Below are positions 37,249 through 47,114 of a DNA stretch of 64,000 nt, piece after piece (position 1 is the stretch's first letter; each line of letters starts with the position of its first letter). The translations under genes and the position numbers were made by a program. Source of the stretch: Shewanella holmiensis (GTDB taxonomy: Bacteria > Pseudomonadota > Gammaproteobacteria > Enterobacterales > Shewanellaceae); NCBI RefSeq assembly GCF_025370255.1, contig NZ_JAMTCD010000013.1, positions 52,510-116,509 of the forward strand. The letters run 5' to 3'. The notes beneath the pieces are model-generated. The model saw nothing but the letters and a program-made list of their open reading frames with translations. It was not told the DNA's origin and made no database searches.

Positions 37249-38204
37249 GAGTACCATTCCGAAATATTTAACCAAACGCCATTATAATAACCTCGTAATA
37301 GCATGTAATCGTGACCATTCCAATTTTTGATAGTTGGCCAAGTATGATCGCCGTAACCACAAAAACCTATTGATACCAATCCCGGTATAACACCCCTAAA
37401 CCAAGGGTTTTTACCACTAATAGAACAAGATATATTATCTATATCTGTAGATGATGGGGATGTTGTTCTAATAATAACAGGTGCTAAAATAGGGGTTATA
37501 CCTTGTGTCTCAAGCGTGTAGTTAGACCCAGTAACAGAGCTAGTATAAGTACCAGTATCTACAGAATGAGGGTTTTCTTTTTCATTACCATCCACACCAT
37601 ATATCTTATTACATGAGGTAGTACCTAGTATAGCTAATGAATGACCGTAATTGATATTAGTCATATCACCACCAAAGTTTGGTGCAGCAATTGTAAATTT
37701 ACAACTATCATTTATATAATTACTATCTAAATCACCTACAAAATACACAATTTCATATTGTGATGAATTTAAGAAATTCAAATCATGAGTTGTAAATCTT
37801 TGTATAAAATAAAATCCTGTTGATGTGCCGATAAGAGTCCATTTTTTATTGGTTGTACTATTCCAATGACGGAATCTATAACCAGCTTTATTGAAATTAT
37901 CTAAAGCTGACATACCCATAGCAGATTTCAATGATAAATTTGAGTTGGTTGCGTCAAGACCGTTATCACTCCAATACTGAACATAACCACCACTACCATC
38001 AACTGTTGAGTTTCTAAAAGCTATCTTAAATGTACCACTGTCCTCAAAAGCAACCGACCAACCCAATGGTGCTTTACTACCGTAACCCTCAACCAGACAT
38101 TTTTTTAATATGTTGATAATCTCACTAGGTAATGGTTTTGTGGTGCTACTCAACTGTGGCGCGCCAACATCATTTGAACTATATACTGTTACTGGTAATC
38201 CCAT
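37245..38204 (-). CDS. Hypothetical tail/receptor-region protein
   Basis: A 319-residue protein rich in aromatic residues, Gly, Ser and Asn (GYRFRHWNSTTNKKWTLIG, GFCGYGDHTWPTIKNWNGHD), the composition of a surface-exposed beta protein. No signal peptide or membrane helix. It lies between the large structural gene and the hub-like gene and is AT-rich, as expected for a recently exchanged host-range gene. Function as a tail-tip or receptor-binding part is inference. Confidence 0.5.
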   Translation of the reverse strand: MGLPVTVYSSNDVGAPQLSSTTKPLPSEIINILKKCLVEGYGSKAPLGWSVAFEDSGTFKIAFRNSTVDGSGGYVQYWSDNGLDATNSNLSLKSAMGMSALDNFNKAGYRFRHWNSTTNKKWTLIGTSTGFYFIQRFTTHDLNFLNSSQYEIVYFVGDLDSNYINDSCKFTIAAPNFGGDMTNINYGHSLAILGTTSCNKIYGVDGNEKENPHSVDTGTYTSSVTGSNYTLETQGITPILAPVIIRTTSPSSTDIDNISCSISGKNPWFRGVIPGLVSIGFCGYGDHTWPTIKNWNGHDYMLLRGYYNGVWLNISEWYS

Positions 38205-38231
38205 TTTTACTCTCTCCTAAAAGAAGCCTTG

Positions 38232-40691
38232 TTAAGACTCGTTACCACGGAATGACAAAACTGCCCTATCCGTTGTTATTTGACTGTGGCCAGATTGCAC
38301 GGTGCGCAGCATCATGATTGGGTTTGCACTGGCGTAAGTTTTAAAACGCACTGCCTCACCAACGTTCCAGCCGCCACCAAAGGCTTGGTTACGAATGATG
38401 AAATAAGGGGCCTGTGTCAGTGGATTAATCGGCGCAAAATCATTAACGGTATCGCCCGTTGCAACTTGGCCGATACGTCTGCCCACACAGCGATAAGCTG
38501 TAGATGAGGTAAAAATTAATACCCAATCTTCGTTAATGGCGGTGTTGTTCACCACCTCAATCGGATAATCAACCACATTCATGCTTGCTGTGGCTGGGGC
38601 GCCGTCTAAATCCCAATTGTTATTCCAACTGGTCATGTCGCGAACGGCACTAACCCTAGCTTGCATATCACCTAGGTTTTGAATACTCGATACCACTGAG
38701 CCAACCGGAAACGTCTGGCTAAGCGCTGCAGCTAACACCAACTTATTTAACTGCACATCGGTTACCAGTGCCGTTTCACCAATCGAGTCGGTTAATAAAA
38801 ATGGCGCGGAAAAACCACTAAACTCACTATTAATCGTGACCACACCCGTTGCTTTTTCAACACTGAAATGGGCATTGTTTAACGTCCACAAACTGGCACC
38901 CGTTGCATCGGTAATGTCCACAAAACGGGCATTAGCGCGCACATTGTAGGTTTGCGCGATTGCAGGGTTTGCCACCACTTGAGTTTGCGTATGTTGAATA
39001 CTAATGGTGTTCCATGCAGTGAATGACTCCACCAAACCACCGTTTTTAATCCGCAATGGGTTTAGGCCATAAAGCTCAGGCGGTGGTGACAAAGTAACGG
39101 TTTCAGAGATGTCATAACGCAGCGAGGTTAAATCCACATCAACCCCAAAGGTAATAGACACAAACTTACCGGCTATGGAGCCGCTAATATTGGCACCCGT
39201 GATCACACCGTTTTCATCCCCCGATGCCGACAACAAGGTTTGACCGTCAGATGAGTTCACTATCAAGTAAAACGTTTCAGGAATAGGATCTGCCACTAAC
39301 AAGTTAAAATTAACCGCATTATCTTCAGCCAATCCGGGTTCAATTAAACACACATAATCAACGCTAAATTCCCCCTTGGCATCGGGGTAATGCGTCACCA
39401 CACCAGTGTTATAATCTAACTCGGCAAATATACGCCCCTCGGCATAAAACACCCCGTTTTGCTCGCTTAACACTAAGTTGCCATAACCTGTATCTAAAAA
39501 GGTGATGGTCATTGATGTGGTACCAATGGCAATTTTATTACCTGAGGGGAACGCATCATTACTGTCGTACATTGAGTATTTATCAGCAGACACATAACTT
39601 AACGTCACATTTGGATCGAAAACATACCCACCAGTATTAGAACCGCCCCAATTTCTAGGTGTGCCTGTTGCGGTAACGGTATTGCCGGTAACAGACACAG
39701 ACCAACTCATGCTGGTGCCAGATGCAATCGGCTTTAACTTTAATATCTGGTTTACGTAGTCGTTATTAAGTAAATCAGGCACCTCAAACGAATACGTGTA
39801 TTGACCACTCACCCCAGGGGTTTGTAAGTTTTTCATAATCACCGAGGTGGGAGTGTCATTACCGCCACTGGCATTAATGCTGTTGCCCGTACTCACCGCA
39901 ACTGACCGCACTCTAGGTAGCAGCTCGGTTTCAGTGGCGCTCACATCAAGGGTGTTAGCAGTGTTTTCAGCGGTTAACGCACTCACGCCATGGTATTTAA
40001 TGCCGTCGTTGTCACTCACATAACGCAGTTTAGTACAGCCATTTTCACCATTAATCATGACATCGTAATTAGGCGTGTCATAAGGAATAGGCGGTTTAAA
40101 CGACACCTGCCCACCTTGGCCACCTGTTACCGTTTTTTGCACTTCACAAAAGTGTTCAAACCGCGGCCAGTTGGCATTTTCATTACCCTGATACTCAACC
40201 GAAATCACAATCACCTGCCCTTGTTGCAAGGTGACGTTTTCATAATATTCTTTACCGTTAAACATGTAAGTTGATTGCAAATACGACCGTGGAAAACTGT
40301 CTTGCCCAGCCAACAAACCAATTAAACGATTACGAATTAACTGCCCCGCTTTAACCGATGATTCTAAAATCTCGACCATATCAGTCATGCGGTCAGCATC
40401 ACCTAACGCCGCTGATTCAGCAATCAACATACTCACTAAAGGGTCAGCGGGCTTTTGACTAATAAACACATGGCCATCAAGCAAAATGCTGGTGTCTGCC
40501 GTATCTAAAGCCGGATAACATTTAACAATATCCACCGCAGATTGCGCGTGGTCGATATCAGAAATAGCCCTAAATAATTCATTTAATTGCCCAGACTGCA
40601 CTTCGCTTTTAGTGCGCTGGCCACCTGCATCATCACTTGAACCAAGCAACTCAGGTTTAAATATTTTTAAGTCATTACGGGTAATGGTCAT
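38232..40691 (-). CDS. Large virion structural protein (tail region)
   Basis: An 819-residue protein starting MTITRNDLKIFKPELLGSSD, a start I associate with large tail proteins of transposable and lambdoid phages of proteobacteria. It is beta-rich with repeated Ser/Thr/Asn segments (TGNSINASGGNDTPTSVIM, TSMSWSVSVTGNTVTATGTP) and no membrane helices. It lies immediately downstream of the 125-residue gene that follows the tape measure, so a distal tail or central fibre component is likely. The exact role is not visible from sequence. Confidence 0.6.
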   Translation of the reverse strand: MTITRNDLKIFKPELLGSSDDAGGQRTKSEVQSGQLNELFRAISDIDHAQSAVDIVKCYPALDTADTSILLDGHVFISQKPADPLVSMLIAESAALGDADRMTDMVEILESSVKAGQLIRNRLIGLLAGQDSFPRSYLQSTYMFNGKEYYENVTLQQGQVIVISVEYQGNENANWPRFEHFCEVQKTVTGGQGGQVSFKPPIPYDTPNYDVMINGENGCTKLRYVSDNDGIKYHGVSALTAENTANTLDVSATETELLPRVRSVAVSTGNSINASGGNDTPTSVIMKNLQTPGVSGQYTYSFEVPDLLNNDYVNQILKLKPIASGTSMSWSVSVTGNTVTATGTPRNWGGSNTGGYVFDPNVTLSYVSADKYSMYDSNDAFPSGNKIAIGTTSMTITFLDTGYGNLVLSEQNGVFYAEGRIFAELDYNTGVVTHYPDAKGEFSVDYVCLIEPGLAEDNAVNFNLLVADPIPETFYLIVNSSDGQTLLSASGDENGVITGANISGSIAGKFVSITFGVDVDLTSLRYDISETVTLSPPPELYGLNPLRIKNGGLVESFTAWNTISIQHTQTQVVANPAIAQTYNVRANARFVDITDATGASLWTLNNAHFSVEKATGVVTINSEFSGFSAPFLLTDSIGETALVTDVQLNKLVLAAALSQTFPVGSVVSSIQNLGDMQARVSAVRDMTSWNNNWDLDGAPATASMNVVDYPIEVVNNTAINEDWVLIFTSSTAYRCVGRRIGQVATGDTVNDFAPINPLTQAPYFIIRNQAFGGGWNVGEAVRFKTYASANPIMMLRTVQSGHSQITTDRAVLSFRGNES

Positions 40692-40712
40692 GTGCCACCT
40701 GTGTTAATCATG

Positions 40713-41090
40713 CTAAAGCGTTAAAAATCGTAAAACCACATTGGTGAGTAACGGGTATTCGCCAAACTCATCATCCAAATCATCACCGGTGATCACGTTA
40801 GCTTGGGTGTTATCCCACACCACATTAATGTTGCTGCCATCATGATTAATGGTAAATTCGGTGAGAGTGCTAGCGGCGTGGGCTTGCAGCGCATTAAAAT
40901 CTAGGCGATGCATCCAACCATCTTTAGTACCCAGCTCTAATGCAATACCGGATGGAATAACGGTTTGCTGAATATGCGGCGCACCGTTAAGTGCCCGTTT
41001 CATATTTGCCGCCACGCGTTGGGTGTTATTGCGGTTAAGCCAATGCAATGGCTCTTCCAAATCAATGCCGTCAATAATGGTGCTAAACAT
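40713..41090 (-). CDS. Hypothetical tail protein
   Basis: A 125-residue soluble protein (MFSTIIDGIDLEEPLHWLNR start) between the tape measure and the 819-residue structural gene, the place usually taken by a distal-tail protein. The 22-base gap to the next gene fits one operon. I recognise no family. Confidence 0.5.
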   Translation of the reverse strand: MFSTIIDGIDLEEPLHWLNRNNTQRVAANMKRALNGAPHIQQTVIPSGIALELGTKDGWMHRLDFNALQAHAASTLTEFTINHDGSNINVVWDNTQANVITGDDLDDEFGEYPLLTNVVLRFLTL

Positions 41091-41126
41091 AGGACCTCTT
41101 TATGTCGTGTTACTGCAAACAAACAG

Positions 41127-44100
41127 CTAACCACCCACCGACTGCAGGCGCTTAATTTCAGCCACCAATTCATTCACAATGCTGCGCTTAGTTTGCGCAT
41201 CAAAAGTGCGGTTACCCACTTGCAGCTGCAACACAACCTTGTCACCGCTGCTTGGGGCAACAGTGCTTGGGGTTGGCTGGGCTTGGGTAATCGTTGTTTG
41301 AGCGGTGTTTTTAGCGGTGGTTTGTTGCTTTAAATTTTGCGCATCCGAAGTGGCGCGTTGTTTATCAGATTCTTGCTGGGCCTTAATCTCAGCAGTACGA
41401 AATGCATAAACCTTGTTTAAGGTTTTTTCCGCTTCACGTAACTGATTAATTAATGCCTGATCACCGGTTCGCTCAGCTTTCGCCAATTGCGCTTTAATCT
41501 CGGTCAGTTCTTGCTGATAACGGCGTTTTTCAATTTCGTCTTGACGGCCAAGGTAGCCGTCTAATTCATCTTGCAAGGTATCAAGGGTTGATTGCGCACT
41601 ATCACGCAACGAATCCATACTGGCTTTAGCTGAATCAATGGCTGATTTCAGCACACCTAAATCTTGATCATTCATCAAGTTCATTGACTTAGCCGCACGC
41701 TCAGCGCTTCTAATTAAGCCAACATTACCGCTTTCAGCGGCATTCAACGCATCCACCATTTTTAGCAGTTCGATGCGCTGGCCATAATAGGCAGCTTGCG
41801 CCTGCTTTCCGGCTATTTCAGCTTTACGGGCAAATGTACTAATGCCGGTAAAGTCGATGCTAATGGCTAACTGATTTTGTAAATCATTAATCTCATCGGT
41901 TAACCGTCGATACGTTCCAATCGTTTTATCTAGCTCACTACTCGAGTCAGTTAACAGCGTTTGACCGTAAAGAATCGCTTTGAAGTAAGCCACCGCGCCT
42001 TTACTAAGCTCGGCCACTTCTTCGGTAACATTGCGTAAAAAGTCTGAAAAAAACTCAGCTACGCCAGCAAGTGATGATCCAGCTTGTTCCGCGCTTTTCA
42101 CCACCACACCCATGGTGTTTTTCATGGTGGTACCAATGCCTTTGTTGGCATTGGACACTCTTACTTCACTTTTTTCAGCATCATTGCCAACGTTAGTTTG
42201 AACATCCTTTAAACGCTGATACTGGACAATCAAGGCATCAATGTTTTCGCTTAGGCCTAAATTAGCGGCTTGCTGGCGAATACTGGCATCAACTTGTTGA
42301 TCACCGGCAGCAGCAGCTTTAATGGCTGCCTCGGCATATTTTAAAAATGCCTGATTAAGCTCGTTGGTTGAGGCAACACCATCAGCAGCACCTTGTTTTA
42401 CCGCGTCATAAGTGGCTTTGGCGGCGGCAGCTTGCTCACGTAAAACCGAAATGGTAGTGATCCCAGCTTTAGACATCGCCAGTTCAAAGGCTTTCGTTTT
42501 TGCCGTTTGCTCATCGGTTGCATCGGCTTGGTTTTGTTGAGCATCAGCCACTTTATTAGCTGCATCAGCTTGCACTTTGGCGCTTTTAGTCGCGGCATCA
42601 CCCGCAGCCTTGTAAGCGGTAGAAGCAGAACGCTCAACCTCGCCGGTTATTTGTTTCCATGCAGCCGAAATATCTTTGCTGTCTTGTTCAATTTGCTGCT
42701 TATACCCATCAGCAATAGCTTTGATGGTGCCCGATATTTTGCGCGCAGACTCCGCTAACTCATCACCACCAAGGGCATCAATCATAAATGCGTAAGCATC
42801 TATAACACCGGCAAACGCAGTGCTTGCCACTAGTGCAATTGATGACAAACCAGCAGTGATACCGTTCCACACTAAGCGCAGCGAACCACTAATTACATTT
42901 AATGCCCGAACAAACGCACCGATGTTTTCCAACGTGGCAGTAATACTGGCCCCACCATCGCGGATCATGGTGGTGAAAAAATCACTAATATCTTGCGCGG
43001 CCTGTTTGATTTGGCCGTTTTTATTGAGTTCATCAAACTTGGCGTTTAACGATTGAATAAAATCAACCGCCACCTGATAAGCGCCCGAATCAGCAATAAT
43101 GGTTTTAAACTCGGTCCACTTGTTAGACATCAAGTTAACCTGGCCACTCAGTCTATCTAAGCTTTTAGACGCTTGGCCATTAGCCTGTTTGCCCATTTCA
43201 GTAAACAATGCAGTAATGGTTTCGCGGCTTAGTTGGCCAGCCTCACTCATTTTTTGCAGCTGAACCGCATTCTTACCAGTGACTTTTTCAAGCAAATCCC
43301 AAACAGGCACACCGCGTTCAACTAACTGCAGTATTTCTTCCCCCTGCAGTTTTTGCTTACCCCACGCTTGGCCAACCGCTAAAATGATCCCCTCTAATTT
43401 CTCTTGACTACCACCTAAACGGGCGTTGTAATCCACCATGGCCTGCAAACTGCCATTCATCGGGTCGATACCGAATGTTTTTAACGACGCAAAGGCTTGT
43501 TTAGCCGAATCTAAACGGGTACCGGTATTATTAGCAAAGTCTTTAATCCATGCGGTTGCCTGTTCACCGCCAGCAATACTGCCCATCATGGCAGTCATTT
43601 GCACGCCAAAGGCTTTAGCCTCATCCCCAGCAGTCAAAATCGACTTTAAACTTTCCCAAAGCCGATCAACACCAAGATAAGCGCCAGCCATAGCAACCAA
43701 TGAGGCTGTGGCACTTTTAACGCTGCCACCAAAATCACCGGCTTGCTTTTGTGACTCATTTAATAACTTATTGTGGCGTTCAAGCCGAGTGTTGACCCCC
43801 TTTAACGCCACTTCACCAGCAGCTTGTTGCTGCTTTAAATCAGCACTGGCATCGGCCAGTTTATCCATGCTGATGCCAGCTTTATTTAAGCTGGCAGTGT
43901 TTTTGTCTAACTCAGATTTATTTTTATTAAGGCTGCGCTCAAGCTGATTCAGCTCAGCTCTTGCAGCCTTCACCTTTAAGGTGTAATCGGCTTTTTGGCG
44001 ACTGGCGGCATCCGTTGCCGTACTAGATTCAAGCAATTTACGGCGCTGAATATCTAACGCGCTAGCCAGCTCATTCGCGGTATTTTTAGCACCGGTTTGG

Positions 44101-44600
44101 GCCGTGGTTAATTGCTGTAAATCAGTTTTGGCTTTGCTAAGCGCCGCAGCTTGTTCTTTGCTGGCTACAGCACCTTGCTGTTGCTCATTACTGAGTTTTT
44201 CAACTTCAACACGGGCTTGTTGCAGCTCAGTTTCGTATTTAACCAATGCCGCTTGGGCTTGGTGATATTCTTGCTCAAGCTGATTAGTGGTGCCTTCAGC
44301 CTGTTTTTGCGCCGCTTCAAGTTGCTTTAACTCTTTGGCAGCCTCTTTTTGCTGTAGCACTAACTTATCAAGGGCGACCGCATTATCTTTATAGGCCTTT
44401 TCACCTTTGCTGATTGCAGCGGTTAAGCCATCAATCGAATTAGCCGCAGCCTGTAAATCTTCTAACTCTTTTAAACGGGCATTAAGAATTTCGCTTTCTG
44501 CTGCTAATTCAGCTAAAGCCTTTTCAGACTTTTTAGCTTCACTTGAAAATAAGTCTTTGCCCTGAATAATCAGGTTAATCACTTGGTCTTTAAAGCTCAT
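41127..44600 (-). CDS. Phage tail tape measure protein
   Basis: A 1157-residue protein that sets tail length and is ejected with DNA. Residues 1-280 are almost continuous coiled coil (KSEKALAELAAESEILNARL, QLEAAQKQAEGTTNQLEQEY). The TMP domain follows with FGVQMTAMMGSIAGGEQATAWI, LQGEEILQLVERGVPVWDLL and a hydrophobic centre (GITAGLSSIALVASTAFAGV). A Gln/Thr-rich region precedes the C-terminus. At 3 residues per 4.5 angstroms the length predicts a long flexible tail. No frameshifted tail-chaperone pair precedes it, only a 77-base gap with a terminator hairpin. Confidence 0.92.
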   Translation of the reverse strand: MSFKDQVINLIIQGKDLFSSEAKKSEKALAELAAESEILNARLKELEDLQAAANSIDGLTAAISKGEKAYKDNAVALDKLVLQQKEAAKELKQLEAAQKQAEGTTNQLEQEYHQAQAALVKYETELQQARVEVEKLSNEQQQGAVASKEQAAALSKAKTDLQQLTTAQTGAKNTANELASALDIQRRKLLESSTATDAASRQKADYTLKVKAARAELNQLERSLNKNKSELDKNTASLNKAGISMDKLADASADLKQQQAAGEVALKGVNTRLERHNKLLNESQKQAGDFGGSVKSATASLVAMAGAYLGVDRLWESLKSILTAGDEAKAFGVQMTAMMGSIAGGEQATAWIKDFANNTGTRLDSAKQAFASLKTFGIDPMNGSLQAMVDYNARLGGSQEKLEGIILAVGQAWGKQKLQGEEILQLVERGVPVWDLLEKVTGKNAVQLQKMSEAGQLSRETITALFTEMGKQANGQASKSLDRLSGQVNLMSNKWTEFKTIIADSGAYQVAVDFIQSLNAKFDELNKNGQIKQAAQDISDFFTTMIRDGGASITATLENIGAFVRALNVISGSLRLVWNGITAGLSSIALVASTAFAGVIDAYAFMIDALGGDELAESARKISGTIKAIADGYKQQIEQDSKDISAAWKQITGEVERSASTAYKAAGDAATKSAKVQADAANKVADAQQNQADATDEQTAKTKAFELAMSKAGITTISVLREQAAAAKATYDAVKQGAADGVASTNELNQAFLKYAEAAIKAAAAGDQQVDASIRQQAANLGLSENIDALIVQYQRLKDVQTNVGNDAEKSEVRVSNANKGIGTTMKNTMGVVVKSAEQAGSSLAGVAEFFSDFLRNVTEEVAELSKGAVAYFKAILYGQTLLTDSSSELDKTIGTYRRLTDEINDLQNQLAISIDFTGISTFARKAEIAGKQAQAAYYGQRIELLKMVDALNAAESGNVGLIRSAERAAKSMNLMNDQDLGVLKSAIDSAKASMDSLRDSAQSTLDTLQDELDGYLGRQDEIEKRRYQQELTEIKAQLAKAERTGDQALINQLREAEKTLNKVYAFRTAEIKAQQESDKQRATSDAQNLKQQTTAKNTAQTTITQAQPTPSTVAPSSGDKVVLQLQVGNRTFDAQTKRSIVNELVAEIKRLQSVGG

Positions 44601-44628
44601 ACATCACCAAATTAGCAATAGAAAACAA

Positions 44629-44657
44629 AAAAGCCCGCAGCGATTAACTGCGGGCTT
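44629..44657 (-). terminator. Intrinsic terminator/attenuator between tail tube and tape measure
   Basis: On the minus strand AAGCCCGCAG and CTGCGGGCTT pair across seven bases and are followed by TTTTGTTTTC. It probably lowers transcription into the tape measure gene relative to the abundant tail tube. Confidence 0.82.
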
Positions 44658-44676
44658 GTTTGAAAATTGATACGTT

Positions 44677-45396
44677 TTACGCGGCACTACGCACAAAGAA
44701 CTTCGACTTACCAGTAGCAACAATGCTGCTATCGGCCAGTACACCGCCCTCAATGTCGAACGAACCAAAGTCATCACCAATTAAGTCTAACCCTGATGTT
44801 GGGCTTGGCTTCCAGCGATAAAACTTAAGCACGTTGGGTTTACCTGTTGCATCGTTAACACCGTCAATCACCACTTTCACTTCTTGGCCAGATTCAACCA
44901 AGGCTTGCAGGGCGTTACCGGCTTTACTGGTGTAACTGACTTTTAAAGCTTGGCCTGCTGTAATCGCACCCGAGCTTAATGCACGAATACCGCCAGCGCT
45001 CACCACATAGTCAATATCAACATCATAGGTTGGCGTACCTGAGTCATGGGTAACCACTGGGGCAACAGTGGTATCAATCATTTTTGCGGTGTCTGCTAGG
45101 CCATCTAACACAGCAACAATAGCTTCATTAGTAACGGCACCAGCGGTTAACACATCGATTTTACCGCGCAGCGCTAACGCTAAGTTGGCATTGCTAAAGT
45201 CGTTTAAAGTCATCGATAACTTAACTGATTTCACTTTAGTAATTTCAGCAGCATTACCACCACCGCCACGATAGTTTGGCTGGGTTTTACTTTCTTGCTC
45301 GATGTCGATTTTAACGCCCGAGGCGTTACCCACATCGCGGCCATTGACATACACAATGCCTGAGCCGATGTAACTTTCGGTTACGGTTTCGCTCAT
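44677..45396 (-). CDS. Phage major tail (tube) protein
   Basis: A 239-residue protein of the siphovirus tail-tube type: SETVTESYIGSGIVYVNGRD, VKIDIEQESKTQPNYRGGGGN, VKLSMTLNDFSNANLALAL, and a second half with VDIDYVVSAGGIRALSSGAI and LKFYRWKPSPTSGLDLIGDD. The gene starts within the last four bases of the tail-terminator gene (ATGA overlap). It is followed by a strong attenuator, fitting a highly expressed product. Confidence 0.85.
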   Translation of the reverse strand: MSETVTESYIGSGIVYVNGRDVGNASGVKIDIEQESKTQPNYRGGGGNAAEITKVKSVKLSMTLNDFSNANLALALRGKIDVLTAGAVTNEAIVAVLDGLADTAKMIDTTVAPVVTHDSGTPTYDVDIDYVVSAGGIRALSSGAITAGQALKVSYTSKAGNALQALVESGQEVKVVIDGVNDATGKPNVLKFYRWKPSPTSGLDLIGDDFGSFDIEGGVLADSSIVATGKSKFFVRSAA

Positions 45397-45818
45397 AATC
45401 TTTCTCCAAATTGAACGGTATGAACTAGGGTTAAGGTAATGACCGCTAGCGCATGTTTTTCATGGCTTTCGGGCATAATGTATTTACAAGGTTCGGCCTC
45501 TTTAAAGCTGATACACATCGGCAACCATGCAGGTTTTTCGGTGTTGCGCTCCGCTTCAAAAAAGGCACTGCGGATATCGCGTACCAGGTTAATTAAGTCA
45601 GTGGTGGGGCTTGTGGTTTTGGTCACGTTAATCCCCGCAACCACTTGCAATGTCAGATCATCACGGTATTTATCTATGCCATTTTTAGCGGCAAAAGCAT
45701 CAATATGAGGCTGCAAAAAGATAAACGTTTGCTCTTTTGCGACCCCTTGGGCATAAAAACCTTCACGCACAATGGCACCGTCAACCAGCTGTAAGCGGTT
45801 TAAGATGGTTTGGATCAT
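45393..45818 (-). CDS. Minor tail protein U-like (tail terminator)
   Basis: A 141-residue protein located between the gpZ-like gene and the tail tube, where lambda has gpU. The N-terminus MIQTILNRLQLVDGAIVREG and the central LTLQVVAGINVTKTTSPTTDL and MCISFKEAEPCKYIMPESHE are in keeping with tail-terminator proteins that cap the tube. Homology is not certain; position is the main argument. Confidence 0.65.
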   Translation of the reverse strand: MIQTILNRLQLVDGAIVREGFYAQGVAKEQTFIFLQPHIDAFAAKNGIDKYRDDLTLQVVAGINVTKTTSPTTDLINLVRDIRSAFFEAERNTEKPAWLPMCISFKEAEPCKYIMPESHEKHALAVITLTLVHTVQFGERL

Positions 45819-45841
45819 GGGAACCTCTTAACAGAAATAAA

Positions 45842-46393
45842 CTACTTAGCGTATTGGCCGTATTTTTTACGCAGATGGGCGATAATGGGCGGCTCTAAAT
45901 CGTCACGCATAAAGCCAAAACTGCTTGCCACTGAAGGGCCATATAACGCTTTTTGTCCTTTAAGTTCACGCCAGGTGTTGTCCCCCTTTTTACGGCTAAA
46001 CATCAACTGATTGCCATTGCGGCCAATAACCGTAAACGCACCACTAAACCACACGGGTTGATTGCGAATAACGTTAATGCTGTATCCACCGGCTACCCTT
46101 GCAGCACGCTTCCCCACCTTAAAACGAGGACTAGCAAAGCGGGTTAAGCTACTGGCGCGCATTCTGGCACTAATAGAGGCTGTAAGGGTTTTAGGATTAA
46201 TACTGACACTGAAATGCTGCTCAACATACGACTTAGATTTAAAGCCATATTTGTTGAATATTTCAGTAGTGGCTAACGCATTACCAAACTTGGCAGCATC
46301 ATCAATCGCTTTAGCAATAGCAGGCGCTTGGGCTGCACGCATCCGCTTTAACTCGGCTGTTACAGCATCAAACCCAGTTGTTACTATTGCCAT
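45842..46393 (-). CDS. Minor tail protein Z-like
   Basis: A 183-residue basic protein matching the lambda gpZ group: FDAVTAELKRMRAAQAPAIA, ALATTEIFNKYGFKSKSYVE, RFASPRFKVGKR-RVAGGYSINVIRNQP, and the C-terminal LEPPIIAHLRKKYG. gpZ connects the completed tail to the head. It sits between the head-tail joining gene and the tail-terminator gene. Confidence 0.75.
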   Translation of the reverse strand: MAIVTTGFDAVTAELKRMRAAQAPAIAKAIDDAAKFGNALATTEIFNKYGFKSKSYVEQHFSVSINPKTLTASISARMRASSLTRFASPRFKVGKRAARVAGGYSINVIRNQPVWFSGAFTVIGRNGNQLMFSRKKGDNTWRELKGQKALYGPSVASSFGFMRDDLEPPIIAHLRKKYGQYAK

Positions 46394-46404
46394 TACGGTT
46401 ATTC

Positions 46405-46710
46405 CTAATAACTCACATACACAAAACTGACACTGATATCATCAGAGCCATAATGCTGCGTCAGTCGGTATTGATTACCGTTCAGCTCAAACAGATCATC
46501 ACATTGCACCTTGCCCTCACTGAGTAGAAACTCGGCAAGGCTTACCGGCTCTAGCACGTATTCGTTACTGCGGTCTTTTTCGGTTGGCGGCAGGTTTACA
46601 CTTCGGCTAAAGGCGGGTTCGCCATCGCTAGGGATAAACTGGCACGGTTGCGCCAGTTTAGTGAACGCACGGGCAAGCTTGGCGCTTATGCGTTCGTTAA
46701 TGCTAGGCAT
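46405..46710 (-). CDS. Head-tail joining protein (FII-like by position)
   Basis: A 101-residue protein starting MPSINERISAKLARAFTKLA and ending with a beta-rich LFELNGNQYRLTQHYGSDDI segment. It overlaps the end of the DUF2190 gene by eight bases and precedes the gpZ-like gene. A connector or stopper role is inferred from gene order; sequence similarity is not obvious to me. Confidence 0.6.
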   Translation of the reverse strand: MPSINERISAKLARAFTKLAQPCQFIPSDGEPAFSRSVNLPPTEKDRSNEYVLEPVSLAEFLLSEGKVQCDDLFELNGNQYRLTQHYGSDDISVSFVYVSY

Positions 46711-47023
46711 TAATTTTTACCCAAATGGTGTCACTTGGGTTACCTGCCGCAGCCCATGCTTTACCCGCTAAGGTATTGCCAGAGGCAACGCTAGTGATCA
46801 TGCCATCAGACTTGATATACACCTGCGCGCCTTGGCCGATATCATCAGCAGTCACTTTAGGCAGTTCAAACACGCCTTCTGCAACGCCAACACCCACTGC
46901 GCCAGTTAATACCGCACCCAGCGACACCACAACCACTTTGCCTAATAACACAGGCGCACCACTGGCAACATCAGCCGTAGCAGTAAAGTCGATGGTATTA
47001 CCATCTTCTACATAATTTTTCAT
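46703..47023 (-). CDS. DUF2190 family capsid-associated protein
   Basis: A 106-residue DUF2190 protein (MKNYVEDGNTIDFTATADVA, GVGVAEGVFELPK, AWAAAGNPSDTIWVKIN), the kind of small beta protein found directly after capsid genes in lambdoid phages; probable head decoration or stabilising protein. The ATG at 47023 has AGGA eight bases upstream and matches the family start; an upstream in-frame codon at 47047 does not. It is separated from the capsid gene by an attenuator hairpin. Confidence 0.82.
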   Translation of the reverse strand: MKNYVEDGNTIDFTATADVASGAPVLLGKVVVVSLGAVLTGAVGVGVAEGVFELPKVTADDIGQGAQVYIKSDGMITSVASGNTLAGKAWAAAGNPSDTIWVKINA

Positions 47024-47054
47024 GGAATGATTCCTATGATTTAACACAGATAAA

Positions 47055-47086
47055 TAAAAAGGCCGTTACCTAAATGGCAGCGGCCT
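47055..47086 (-). terminator. Terminator/attenuator after the capsid gene
   Basis: AGGCCG and CGGCCT (with inner GCTGCC-like pairing) form a hairpin followed on the minus strand by TTTTTATTTA, 29 bases after the capsid stop codon. It lies inside the late operon, so readthrough by an antiterminated polymerase is expected. Confidence 0.72.
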
Positions 47087-47114
47087 AATGTTATTAACTT
47101 GATGATTAGCGAAT

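Noticed and set aside
41127..44600. Several plus-strand frames of 60-83 codons across the tape measure gene
   Set aside because: They are antisense shadows of an Ala/Gln-rich coding sequence with no start signals.
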